The translations under genes and the position numbers were made by a program. Below the pieces are notes generated by a model, which was given only the letters and a program-made list of their open reading frames with translations, made no database searches and was not told the DNA's origin. A stretch of 64,000 bases of DNA, taken from NCBI GenBank assembly GCA_947630925.1, contig CANRJM010000006.1, positions 1 through 64,000 of the forward strand. Reading direction: 5' to 3'. The DNA is from an uncultured Lachnospiraceae bacterium. GTDB lineage: Bacteria; Bacillota; Clostridia; Lachnospirales; Lachnospiraceae. Positions 19,485-29,455 of this stretch are shown piece by piece; within the stretch, counting starts at the first letter, position 1, and every line of letters begins with the position of its first letter.

Positions 19485-20159
19485 CTATAGTTTCTTTTTC
19501 TCAATACTTTTCAAAAATGTTTTCTTTAACTCTTGCGGCTTATAGAAAAAATGTTCTTCCGATTTACTCAATCGTTTTTCATCTCGCTTAATCCTCAACA
19601 ATTCCATAGAGCAAATAAAATCTGCTGACTGTAACAGCCGATATTTCTGCGGTTCAGCTTTTCTAAATTCTACATTCGAGAATTGTATTGAAAATACTGC
19701 ATTTAGAATTGTGCTAAGTTCAACCTATCCATTATCATAGTAAACAATAATCTTGTCAAAATCTGAGAAAAACTCAATATGTTCGCTTAACGCTCTATTG
19801 ATTATCTTTGCCAATTTACCAGACAAAGCAATTTTATCTGTTGCTTCTTTTCTATCGATAACAACTGTCAAATAAGATATGGGACAGCTATTCACAAAAT
19901 TAAGCATCTTATATAGTAACTTTCTTCGCTCATCTATAGAATATCTTTGAAATACTTCCTCTCGCCGAATCACTGGACCTGTATGTATATATTCCACATT
20001 AAATCCTGAAGCACGAACACTTTCATTCAATTTTGAAACCTGTTCTTCTATATCATTATCTTGATTATGAAAAACAAATGTTACCAAATAGTACGCTGGT
20101 CGCTCTTTCATTTCTCCAAAATCTCCTGATTCATCAATAAATATACTTAATTCTTTCAT
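19485..20159 (-). pseudogene. DUF3800 protein interrupted by an in-frame TAG
   Basis: ELSIFIDESGDFG...IIVYYDNG-TAG-VELSTILNAVFSIQFSNVEFRKAEPQKYRLLQSADFICSMELLRIKRDEKRLSKSEEHFFYKPQELKKTFLKSIEKKKL stays in frame for 225 codons including stops. Confidence 0.8.
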
Positions 20160-20320
20160 TATTATTTTCCTTTATAAATAATAGAAATGGCGGGAAATTC
20201 TTCCCGCCTACGGTGGTCCAAAGAGCTTTCGCCCAGACCAAAACTGTAACTAGTTACAATTTTATTTTATTCATAGCATATCATATCTATACGTGATTTG
20301 CAACCATTTTTCAGGTACGG

Positions 20321-20340
20321 GCCGGTCAATTCCGTGGAAC
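20321..20340. repeat. 20-bp direct repeat right of DUF3800 cassette
   Basis: GCCGGTCAATTCCGTGGAAC. Confidence 0.75.
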
Positions 20341-20426
20341 TTTTTTCAAAACTCAAGCATTCGAATTATTGTATTATGTGAAGAATCAAGGTATAATAGA
20401 TGAGATAATGTTTTAGGGGGGATTTT

Positions 20427-21242
20427 ATGCGAGTTGCATTGGGACAGCTAAGTATTGTGTGGAAGGATTGGGAACGTTCTTTGAAGAAGGCAAAGGAGAT
20501 GATCAGGGAGGCTTCACTGGCAGAATGTGATGTCATCCTGTTTCCTGAGCTGTCGTTTACGGGTTTTACGAAAGAGATTGATACAATCAGCGAAGTTCCT
20601 GAAACGTCAAAGACTGTCGAAGAAATAAGAAAACTGGCGGCAGCACATGGGATTGCGATTGGCTTTGGGTGGTCGGCATTCGGGAAAATACCGGGAGATA
20701 AGGCGACAAACCGTTTTACCCTTGTAGATGCAGGGGGGGAGATTGTTACAGAATATTCAAAACTTCATCCGTTTACCTATGGAGGGGAAGACGAGTGTTT
20801 TGAAAAGGGGAAAGAAATTGTGACTGTGCCGTTTTTGGGACATACAATCAGCTTATTTATTTGCTATGACCTTCGCTTTCCGGAAATTTTTCAAATTGCT
20901 GCATATAAAGCAGATGTTATCTTTGTGATTGCAAATTGGCCGGGAATACGCCGCGTCCATTGGGAAACGCTCTTGCGTGCGCGGGCGATTGAAACGCAGT
21001 CTTATGTGGTTGGGGTAAATTGTGTTGGTTCGTTTGATGGTATGGAATATACTGGGGACAGCATGGCGGTAGATTCCATTGGAAACATATTGGGAAAGAT
21101 TTCCGGCAGGGAAGGAATTTTGGTGTGCGAGTTAGACGACCGTGCATGGAGCCTGCGCAATAAATTTGCAACGGCAGCAGACCGTAGAGAGGATTTTTAT
21201 ATTACAGGTTTTCAGCAGAAAGATAGAGGGAGGATAAAATGA
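20427..21242 (+). CDS. nitrilase/omega-amidase family carbon-nitrogen hydrolase
   Basis: LFPELSFTGF, KLHPF, FICYDLRFPEIFQ (Glu-Lys-Cys triad). Confidence 0.92.
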   Translation: MRVALGQLSIVWKDWERSLKKAKEMIREASLAECDVILFPELSFTGFTKEIDTISEVPETSKTVEEIRKLAAAHGIAIGFGWSAFGKIPGDKATNRFTLVDAGGEIVTEYSKLHPFTYGGEDECFEKGKEIVTVPFLGHTISLFICYDLRFPEIFQIAAYKADVIFVIANWPGIRRVHWETLLRARAIETQSYVVGVNCVGSFDGMEYTGDSMAVDSIGNILGKISGREGILVCELDDRAWSLRNKFATAADRREDFYITGFQQKDRGRIK

Positions 21243-23779
21243 GACAGTACGAATTGGCAATCCGAATTGCACAGGTGCATCACTTGGTAGGAGAGAGAAA
21301 GTATAAAAAAGCTTTGGCGGTCATTCAGACATTAGATATGCGCCAGGTGCGTTCGCTCAGTGATTTAAAGGTGTTTGCCGAGGTATATATCAAGACAGAG
21401 CAGTATGAGGCGGCAAAGGCTACTTATTTGCGTATTTACAGACGCTCTCATACAAGACGTGTTTTATATCGTTTGATCTATTTATCGATACGGACCAATG
21501 CATTGGAGGATGCAGAGGCATATTACCGTGAGTTCGTGCGGATGAATCCAAATGTGAGAGATTCTCTGATTTTGCGCTACCGTATTGATAAGGCTTCTGG
21601 AGCGCCTATTGGGCAGTTGATTGATATTCTGCAGGAATTAAAGCAGGAGGAGTACATAGAAGAGTGGGCCTATGAATTAGCGAAGCTGTATCATCGTGCC
21701 GGAAGAAGGGAAGAGTGCAGAGAGGAATGTGAAGATATTCTGTTATGGTTTGGGACAGGAGAAATTGTCGAGAGGGCAAAGCTGCTTATTGAGCACTTGG
21801 AAGCCCGCGATCCAATGCCGTATTATGATGACAAAGATTTTACGATACCGAAGAAGGAAGAGCCAAATCCGGAAGATACCGGTTCATTGCCAGATTTGAA
21901 TGAATATATGAAAGAGCGTAAGGCGCAGAAAAAGGAGGAACGTCGTCAGGCAAAAGAAGCAGAGCGGGAAGCTGTGTATGAAGAGGAGTACGATGATCAA
22001 CTGTTAGAAAAAACGGAAAGAAGAGGGGGACAGACAGATTATACGGAAAAGAAAAAGCTGGCGGCAGCAGAAGATGAATTTATTGACGATTATGAAGAGG
22101 ATGACTTTGAGCAGGACGGTATGGACTTGTCGAAAAAAGCAATCGATGGGATTCAAAAGTTATCTGGGCTGTTGAAATTGGGCAAAAAGGAGGAAGAGCC
22201 AAATCCGGGTAAAAAGACGAAGGAAGGCAAGCGGGAGAAGGAAGAGGAATACCATCATTCACAGTCCGGCACCGGGATTACACAGGATTTAGCAAAAGAA
22301 ATTGCTGCTATCTATGAGATGGAGCATAAAGAACAGCTAAAAGAAAAGGCGGTTACCGTTATTAATGAAGCGCCTAATCGAACCAGCAATGTTGTAGAAC
22401 GCATGACACAGGCAATCCAGAAGTCAGCCAGCAGAACTTATATACCGTTAGATGTTGAAGAAATTCAAAGAGAAGTCTCTTTTGTCCCGAAAAAAGAGAA
22501 GATAACGACAGAAGCTGTACAGGGGAAAGAGATGGAGCATTTTGAAGAGAAAGAGAAGGATGTTTTAGAGGAAAAGCAGAAGGAAACGGCGGATTCTCCA
22601 GAGGGAATCAGGAAGAAGGATGCGGATTTACTACAGAAGTTATTGGAAGAGGAATTAGAAGCTAAAATCGCTGCGATGGAAGCGGCTAAAGCAGAACAGG
22701 AGGCTGAGGAGGCAAGGAAGAAGGAAGAGACTGCAGATAGGGAAAAGGCAGAATTACAGACGGAAGAACCGGAGATGGAGGAACTTACGGCGGAGGAAGA
22801 ACCGGAGACAGAAGAGCTTGTAGCGGAAGGAGAACCGGAGACAGAAGAGCTTGCGGCAGAGGAAGAACCGGAGCCGGAAGAACTTGCAGAAGAAGAACCG
22901 GAGCCGGAAGAACTTGCAGCAGAAGAACCAGAGCCGGAAGAGCTTACGGCGGAGGAAGAACCGGAGCCGGAAGAACTTGCAGAAGAAGAGGAACCAGAGC
23001 CGGAAGAGCTTGCAGAGGAAGAACCGGAGCCGGAAGAACTTGCAGAGGAAGAAAAACTGGAGCCGGAAGAGCTTGCAGCGGGGGAAGAACCGGAGTCGGA
23101 AGAACTTGCAGAAGAAGAAGAAGAACCGGAGCCGGAGGAACTTGCGGTAGAGGAAGAAGCTGTAACAGCAGAGCCTTCTCTCATGGTTTTGGAACCGGAG
23201 AAGTCAGAGATAACAGAACCGGAATGGGAGCAGACATCTTCCAATCTTGAGAATTATACGGCGCCGGATATTCCGGTAGTAGAAACAGAATATATGGAGA
23301 TGCCGGAAATTACATATGATGACTTGCCAACGACCAGAGCATTACACCGTTCTTTCCAGGATATTCTTACCCTGATCCGTGGGGAGTTAGATCCGTCGCA
23401 TTTTGTTTTGATAGGGGATGGAGATGAGCGTATCATTGGCGTTGCAAAACAAATTGTTCGCGTTATGAAAGAATCCGGCTATTTGTCACAGGGGCGCATT
23501 GCAAAAATTCGTGCCGGACAGTTAAATAAAATGGATTTGGTCCAATTCAAAAATCAATTAAAAGGAAATTGCCTGCTGATTGAAGAGGCGGCAGATTTGC
23601 TCTTTCCAACCATAACGAAATTGTTTTCTATGATGGATGAATATTATGGGGATGTCGTTGTTATTTTTTCTGACGAGGGAAATACGCTTGATCAGTTATT
23701 CCGCTTTATTCCGGCATTGGCTATGAAATTTAAGTATGTTATTGATATTTCAGAGTATACGCAAAAAGATTATGAATAG
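21239..23779 (+). CDS. TPR-containing protein with long acidic low-complexity repeats
   Basis: N-terminal TPR-like helices; EEPEPEELAEEEPEPEELAAEE repeats; ordered C-terminal domain. Confidence 0.8.
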   Translation: MRQYELAIRIAQVHHLVGERKYKKALAVIQTLDMRQVRSLSDLKVFAEVYIKTEQYEAAKATYLRIYRRSHTRRVLYRLIYLSIRTNALEDAEAYYREFVRMNPNVRDSLILRYRIDKASGAPIGQLIDILQELKQEEYIEEWAYELAKLYHRAGRREECREECEDILLWFGTGEIVERAKLLIEHLEARDPMPYYDDKDFTIPKKEEPNPEDTGSLPDLNEYMKERKAQKKEERRQAKEAEREAVYEEEYDDQLLEKTERRGGQTDYTEKKKLAAAEDEFIDDYEEDDFEQDGMDLSKKAIDGIQKLSGLLKLGKKEEEPNPGKKTKEGKREKEEEYHHSQSGTGITQDLAKEIAAIYEMEHKEQLKEKAVTVINEAPNRTSNVVERMTQAIQKSASRTYIPLDVEEIQREVSFVPKKEKITTEAVQGKEMEHFEEKEKDVLEEKQKETADSPEGIRKKDADLLQKLLEEELEAKIAAMEAAKAEQEAEEARKKEETADREKAELQTEEPEMEELTAEEEPETEELVAEGEPETEELAAEEEPEPEELAEEEPEPEELAAEEPEPEELTAEEEPEPEELAEEEEPEPEELAEEEPEPEELAEEEKLEPEELAAGEEPESEELAEEEEEPEPEELAVEEEAVTAEPSLMVLEPEKSEITEPEWEQTSSNLENYTAPDIPVVETEYMEMPEITYDDLPTTRALHRSFQDILTLIRGELDPSHFVLIGDGDERIIGVAKQIVRVMKESGYLSQGRIAKIRAGQLNKMDLVQFKNQLKGNCLLIEEAADLLFPTITKLFSMMDEYYGDVVVIFSDEGNTLDQLFRFIPALAMKFKYVIDISEYTQKDYE
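22770..23150 (+). repeat. degenerate tandem repeat coding (EEPEPEELAxE)n
   Basis: Iterated GAAGAACCGGAGCCGGAAGAACTTGC-type units. Confidence 0.9.
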
Positions 23780-23812
23780 CAGCTTGCAAAGTTTCAGACA
23801 GGAGGGTTTGCT

Positions 23813-25465
23813 ATGAAAAAAAATAGCAATTGCGCCATTAATGTGATCGGTCATATCAATCCGGACACGGATTCTCTGTGTTCAGCAATTGCATATGCCT
23901 ATTTGAAGCAAAAGATTACAGGTAATCATTATGTTCCGAGAAGAGCAGGACAAATCAATGCAGAGAGTAAATTTGTATTGGATTATTTTGATGCAGAGAT
24001 TCCGGACTATATCGGTGATGTACGGACACAGGTAATGGATATTGACGTAAGCCGCATAAAGGGGGTGGATCAGGAGATTTCCCTGAAGAAAGCATGGAGG
24101 ATCATGCAGGAGGGAATGCTCCAGACGCTTCCTGTGGTTAGTGAAGAGGGACAGTTGCAGGGGCTGATTACCATTGAGGATATTGCAAAATCTTATATGG
24201 ATGTCTACGACAGCCGGATTATTGCAACAGCGCGGACGCCGTTCCGCAATATTATAGAAACTTTGGAGGGGGAGCTGCTTCATGGCAATCCTGAGGAAAA
24301 AGTACAGTCTGGCAAATGCCTGATTGCAGCGGCAAATCCGGATTTGATGGAAAGTTATATTGAAAAAGATGATATCGTGATTCTCGGTAACCGGTATGAA
24401 TCACAACTCTGCGCCATAGAGATGGGAGCAAAATGCATTGTGGTATGCGATGGTGCAATGGTTTCCTATACGATTGGCCGTCTGGCTGAAAATCATGGCT
24501 GTTTTGTCATTAAAACACCATACGATACATTTACGGTTTCCCGTCTGATTAATCAGAGTATTCCCATTGGTTTTTTTATGAAGAGAGAGCATTTAGTTAC
24601 ATTTGGGCTTGGGGAATTTTTAGATGATATCCGTGAAACAATGACAAAGAAACGCTATCGTGATTTTCCAATTTTGGATTGGAACGGAAATTATTTTGGC
24701 ATGATTTCCAGACGAAGCTTATTGGGCGCGCGGAAGAAAAAAGTAATCTTAGTAGACCATAATGAGTTGGCGCAGGCAGTAGATGGTATTGAGGAAGCGC
24801 AGATTTTGGAAATTATAGATCATCATAGGATAGGAAGCATTGAGACGATGGGGCCGGTATATTTCCGAAACCAGCCTTTAGGATGTACGGCTACGATTAT
24901 TTATCAGATGTTTTTGGAGATGTCCGTGGATATTCCTAAAAAGATTGCGGGGCTGCTTTGTTCTGCCATTTTATCAGATACCTTGATTTTCCGTTCTCCA
25001 ACCTGTACGCAGATCGATAGGAATGCCGCTGATGAATTGGCGGAAATAGCAGGAATTATTCCGGAGGATTTTGCGGCTGAAATGTTTCAGGCCGGCAGTG
25101 ATCTTTCTGCGAAATCTCCGGAGGAAATTTTTTATCAGGATTTCAAGAAATTTGTTCTGGGCGACGTAGCTATGGGTGTGGGACAGATTAATTCCATGAC
25201 GGAAACAGAATTAGAGGCTATTAAGGATAAAATGATTCCGTATCTGCAGAAAGCGTTAGCAGACCATGAAGTCGGAATGATTTATTTTATGCTGACTAAT
25301 ATTATGGAAGAGAGCACGGAACTGTTATACGCCGGCAATGGTGCCAGAGAACTGGCAGTAGAAGCTTTTTCACTGCCGGCGGATACAGAGCAGATTATTC
25401 TAGAACATACCGTATCTCGAAAAAAACAAGTTATCCCTGCAATTATGATTGCTTTGCAGGAATAG
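23813..25465 (+). CDS. manganese-dependent inorganic pyrophosphatase with CBS/DRTGG insert (DHH family)
   Basis: IGHINPDTDSLCSAIAYAYLK, VDHNELAQAV, DHHRIGSIETM. Confidence 0.93.
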   Translation: MKKNSNCAINVIGHINPDTDSLCSAIAYAYLKQKITGNHYVPRRAGQINAESKFVLDYFDAEIPDYIGDVRTQVMDIDVSRIKGVDQEISLKKAWRIMQEGMLQTLPVVSEEGQLQGLITIEDIAKSYMDVYDSRIIATARTPFRNIIETLEGELLHGNPEEKVQSGKCLIAAANPDLMESYIEKDDIVILGNRYESQLCAIEMGAKCIVVCDGAMVSYTIGRLAENHGCFVIKTPYDTFTVSRLINQSIPIGFFMKREHLVTFGLGEFLDDIRETMTKKRYRDFPILDWNGNYFGMISRRSLLGARKKKVILVDHNELAQAVDGIEEAQILEIIDHHRIGSIETMGPVYFRNQPLGCTATIIYQMFLEMSVDIPKKIAGLLCSAILSDTLIFRSPTCTQIDRNAADELAEIAGIIPEDFAAEMFQAGSDLSAKSPEEIFYQDFKKFVLGDVAMGVGQINSMTETELEAIKDKMIPYLQKALADHEVGMIYFMLTNIMEESTELLYAGNGARELAVEAFSLPADTEQIILEHTVSRKKQVIPAIMIALQE

Positions 25466-26291
25466 GCGCTTTCTTTTCGATTTCCGCTATGGCTTCAGCA
25501 ATCCAGGTGCAGTCTAAGTTTTCGATCTCTCCGGCATCACTTGCCGCCGCAATGGCAGGTGTGATTGGGATTTTTCCAAGAACAGGGAGTTGATATTCTG
25601 CAGCAACTTTATCAATATGGCTTTTGCCAAATACCTCAATGTGTTTTTTGCAATCGGGACATTCGATATAACTCATATTTTCAATCATTCCAATGATAGG
25701 AATATTCATCAACTGCGCCATTTTAACGGCTTTTGACACAATCATGGAAACCAGTTCCTGTGGGGAAGTAACGATAATGATTCCATCAACGGGGATTGTC
25801 TGGAATACCGTCAGAGGAACGTCTCCGGTTCCGGGCGGCATATCGACGATCATATAATCAACATCTGTCCAGATCACTTCCTGCCAGAACTGTTTTACAG
25901 TGCCTGCGATAACCGGTCCCCGCCAGATGACCGGATCCGTGGCATTGTCCAGCAACAGATTGACGGACATGGTTTGGATACCGGTTTTTGTTATAACCGG
26001 GTAAATACCGGCTGAATCGCCTGTAGCATGTTCTGTGATACCAAAAGATTTTGGTATGGAAGGCCCGGTTATATCTGCATCCATTATGGCAGTATGATAT
26101 CCTTTTTTCTGAAAATACACTGCAAGCATAGATGAAATCATAGATTTTCCAACGCCGCCTTTTCCACTGACGACGCCGATTATCTTACGGATCGTACTTT
26201 GGTTGTGCGGCTTTTCCAAAAAACTTTTCGGATCCCTGCTGCTGCAATCGGTCGAACAACTGGAACAATCATGGTTGCAATTTTCACTCAT
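25443..26291 (-). CDS. mrp: Mrp/NBP35 family ATP-binding Fe-S carrier
   Basis: GVVSGKGGVGKSMISSMLA, DADITGPSIPKSFG, DMPPGTGDVPLT. Confidence 0.93.
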   Translation of the reverse strand: MSENCNHDCSSCSTDCSSRDPKSFLEKPHNQSTIRKIIGVVSGKGGVGKSMISSMLAVYFQKKGYHTAIMDADITGPSIPKSFGITEHATGDSAGIYPVITKTGIQTMSVNLLLDNATDPVIWRGPVIAGTVKQFWQEVIWTDVDYMIVDMPPGTGDVPLTVFQTIPVDGIIIVTSPQELVSMIVSKAVKMAQLMNIPIIGMIENMSYIECPDCKKHIEVFGKSHIDKVAAEYQLPVLGKIPITPAIAAASDAGEIENLDCTWIAEAIAEIEKKAPIPAKQS

Positions 26292-26493
26292 AATAATTCT
26301 CTCTCCTTTATATATGATTCCCTTTGTTTTAAAAATATTTCAGATAGAAAATCGGTCTGCTCCTAGTATTTTCCAAAACAAAAAACATTATAGCAATTTA
26401 TGTGTAAAAAGTCCAATTTCTTTTTCTTGTATCAATATAGTAAAGTTTTGTTCTATTTCAATAGGGACAGAATATAGATAGGTATAGAAGCGT

Positions 26494-27699
26494 TTGGAAA
26501 TCCAGTACAGAAATGGAGTGAAGCAAATGAGTCAATATGAGAGAATTGTATCATACATATACCGCTATAATCAGGGAGTAAAAGGAGCAAATGTAGGATA
26601 TGCCAGAGTAGAAAAACGAGGAAGGCTGTGCAGGTTGTTCGTGCAGATGCGGGCAGTACCAATCAGTCAGACGCCGCAGGTATATTTGTATCGGCAATTG
26701 GAAACGGGGATTGAGACGGTGTATGTGGGTTCCATGGCGGCACGAGGCAGTAATTTATTATGTAAAGCAGACAGCGACGCAGAACAGCTTTTTCAGACGC
26801 AGAATGCGATTGGCGATATGGAAGGGATTTTTATTTATGTTGAAGAGAACACATATTTTGTGACTTCCTGGAAAAATGATTCCTTCTATTTAGGAAATTG
26901 GCAGAGAGATATCTCTGCAGGGCATGTGGCTGAAAGCGAAAAAGAAATTGCCGCGGCCGATTTTGTGGCAGATACAGAACCAGGGTTACAGCAGGAGAAC
27001 AGTACGAAAAAGGAAAAAGGAGATAGTTCTATTGTCGTAGAGGAGAAAAAGGAGGAAGCGGAAATCATTTCAAAGGATGCAGAAGCATTAGAGAAGAAAG
27101 CCGTTGCAGTACATACGGCAGTAAATCATGTATCGGTTGAAAAGGTAATGCCGCAAAAACCGCAAGAGTCCGGTTCCGGTACGGCAGGTAAAATAGAAAC
27201 AGAGAAAAAGAAAGAATCCAAAGAACCGGAAGTACCGCAGGAACCTGCAGCAGAAGAAGGAAACTCACAAAGAGATGTTCAGATGCAGTCTATTTGCGGT
27301 GTATGCCCTTTTAAAAGGAGGGTATATGATTATGGGAAAAAAATATTGATGACATTTCCGTCTATGAAACCGTTTGAGCCGGGTGTAGCAAAAGCGTGCG
27401 TACGCATGGAACTGCAGGATATCGGATGTTTGCCGATTGCTTCCTGGTCATTGTCGGGCAACCGTTTCCTGTTGCACGGATATTATTGTTACAGACATTT
27501 GATCTTTGCCCAATTAGCAGATGGAAAGTATGTGCTCGGCGTTCCGGGAATTTACAGCGAAAAAGAAAAGAGCAATGCCATTCGGTTTGGTTTTTCCAAA
27601 TTCCAGTCCATTGGCGATTTTGGACCGAAGCAGGGTGCATTTGGTTATTGGATGCTGTCCCTGCCGGATAGCGGAAACTCAGATTTCCTTACAGTATAA
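26494..27699 (+). CDS. Lachnospiraceae-type DUF6128-like protein
   Basis: MSQYERIVSYIYRYNQGVKGANVGYARVE...; hydrophilic linker and C-terminal domain. Confidence 0.6.
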   Translation: MEIQYRNGVKQMSQYERIVSYIYRYNQGVKGANVGYARVEKRGRLCRLFVQMRAVPISQTPQVYLYRQLETGIETVYVGSMAARGSNLLCKADSDAEQLFQTQNAIGDMEGIFIYVEENTYFVTSWKNDSFYLGNWQRDISAGHVAESEKEIAAADFVADTEPGLQQENSTKKEKGDSSIVVEEKKEEAEIISKDAEALEKKAVAVHTAVNHVSVEKVMPQKPQESGSGTAGKIETEKKKESKEPEVPQEPAAEEGNSQRDVQMQSICGVCPFKRRVYDYGKKILMTFPSMKPFEPGVAKACVRMELQDIGCLPIASWSLSGNRFLLHGYYCYRHLIFAQLADGKYVLGVPGIYSEKEKSNAIRFGFSKFQSIGDFGPKQGAFGYWMLSLPDSGNSDFLTV

Positions 27700-27709
27700 A
27701 GTATTCTTA

Positions 27710-28279
27710 TCAGGGCAGCGTATTTACGATGTCCTGTTTTCTGATATAGGAAAATAGCAGATGATCTACCCATTTTCCATTGATTTGCGCATAGTCGGAC
27801 AGATATCCTTCTTCGATAAATCCAAGGCGGGTCAGCAGACGGATGGAAGAAAAATTATCCGGCTGCACATAAGCTTCGATTCTATGTAGATGAAATTCCT
27901 GCATGATCAATGGAATCATAAAAAGGAGAACTTCCCTCATATAACCGTTATGGCAATCAGTTTCGCCTAACTTATATCCTAACATGCATTTTTGGAAAGC
28001 GCCGTGTAAAAAATTATTGAAACATACGGAACCGATTGGGACATTGGGATGCGCTTTTGTAAAAATCCAGTATCGCATATGGGAAAGCTTTAAAAATGCT
28101 TTATACTCGCTGGCAAGATTTGAGGCATGAAAAGCCTCAGTATAAAAATTTTCGGGATGTTTTGGCTCAAATGGCTCTAAAAAGGCTTGATTTTCCTGAT
28201 AGAAATTGCAGATGAGGCCTGCCTGCCTGGAATCTAAAACCTTAAGCAATAACCGTTCTGTCTGATAAATGAATTGCAT
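27710..28279 (-). CDS. GNAT family N-acetyltransferase (RimJ/RimL-like)
   Basis: TERLLLKVLDSRQAGLI...RIEAYVQPDNFSSIRLLTRLGFIEEGYLSDYA. Confidence 0.9.
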   Translation of the reverse strand: MQFIYQTERLLLKVLDSRQAGLICNFYQENQAFLEPFEPKHPENFYTEAFHASNLASEYKAFLKLSHMRYWIFTKAHPNVPIGSVCFNNFLHGAFQKCMLGYKLGETDCHNGYMREVLLFMIPLIMQEFHLHRIEAYVQPDNFSSIRLLTRLGFIEEGYLSDYAQINGKWVDHLLFSYIRKQDIVNTLP

Positions 28280-28454
28280 TGTCCGCCTCCTGTAAATTCT
28301 TCTTGCATTTTAGTATTTCTTCCATTAGACTATTATACAGCAAAAGGTAAGAAAGAAGAAAGTGTTTTCTTATCTTTTGCATTTTTTGACGAGGATGTTG
28401 CACGCGGAAAAAATGATATATTGCGCTATCTATCGAAGGAAGAATGGGAGTATC

Positions 28455-28922
28455 ATGCAGATGGAAAAAGATGAAAAATATATGAAGGAAGCGATCCGTC
28501 AGGCAAAAAAGGCGGCGGCGATTGAAGAAGTGCCGATTGGCTGCGTTATCGTTTATCAGGATCAGATTATCAGCAGAGGATATAACAGACGTAATATCCA
28601 GGGGAGTACGCTGGCCCATGCAGAACTTTTGGCAATCCAAAAGGCAAGTCGGAAGCTTGGCGATTGGCGTTTGGAGGAATGTACGATGTATGTTACACTG
28701 GAACCCTGTCCGATGTGTGCGGGAGCAGTCGTGCAGGCGAGGATTCCAAAGATTGTCATTGGAGCGATGAATCCGAAAGCAGGATGTGCCGGAAGTATTT
28801 TAAATCTTTTAGAGGAAAAGCGTTTCAATCATCAGGTGAAAATAAAGCGTGGAGTGCTTGCAGAGGATTGTCGCAATTTAATGAAGGATTTTTTTAGAGA
28901 TCTGCGGGCAAAGAAGAAATAA
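28455..28922 (+). CDS. tadA: tRNA adenosine(34) deaminase
   Basis: AHAELLAIQ...LEPCPMCAGAVVQARI zinc motifs. Confidence 0.94.
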   Translation: MQMEKDEKYMKEAIRQAKKAAAIEEVPIGCVIVYQDQIISRGYNRRNIQGSTLAHAELLAIQKASRKLGDWRLEECTMYVTLEPCPMCAGAVVQARIPKIVIGAMNPKAGCAGSILNLLEEKRFNHQVKIKRGVLAEDCRNLMKDFFRDLRAKKK

Positions 28923-29008
28923 AGCGGCATGTGGCAGAGCTGATGGAGACGGCGGACGAGGCTGTACAAACAAGGGTGGGAAAGAGAGAGTTTTTGTAGA
29001 GAGAAAAC

Positions 29009-29037
29009 TTGACACATACGGCTGTAAACGATATAAT
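29009..29037 (+). promoter_or_regulatory. promoter TTGACA-N17-TATAAT for SRP RNA
   Basis: Perfect consensus hexamers. Confidence 0.85.
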
Positions 29038-29097
29038 AAAAAAACATTTGCAAAGACAAATCAGATGTAACAACAGGAATAGAAATTGTCATAAAAT

Positions 29098-29365
29098 TTC
29101 CGCGCTAGCCGGGGAGTTAGCGGTGCCCTGTACCTGCAATCCGCTATAGCAGGGGTAATGTTCTGTTTCGGATTTATTATTTGTAAAGCTGCCCGATGTA
29201 TGCGGCGTTGACGTTTTGGTCTTACGCAATGGAAACTCATGAACCGTGTCAGGAGGGGAACCTAGCAGCACTAAGTGAGAACTTCCGTGTGCCGTGAGGT
29301 TGCCGGAATTGAGCTGGCAGCATCGGTAACGTTTGCAGTGATATTTACAACACAGGATGCGCGGA
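29098..29365 (+). ncRNA. ffs: Signal recognition particle RNA, large Bacillus-like type
   Basis: GGGGAGTTAGCGGTGCCCTGTACCTGCAATCCGCTATAGCAGGG; TGTCAGGAGGGGAACCTAGCAGCACTAAGTG; ends pair TCCGCGC/GCGCGGA. Confidence 0.93.
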
Positions 29366-29455
29366 TTTATATAAATGAAAACAGGCCTTTTTGACTGGCA
29401 AACATTCTGCTGACCGTGTTTTGGATGGAGCTTTCCATGTGAAATATACGGTCAT

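Noticed and set aside
22851-23150. 99-aa Arg/Lys/Asn/Ser-rich ORF inside the TPR gene
   Set aside because: Alternative frame of the same coding repeat, no independent start signals.
22465-23244. 259-aa minus-strand SSSGSGSSSS ORF
   Set aside because: Antisense of the acidic EPEELAEE repeat; codon-complement artefact.
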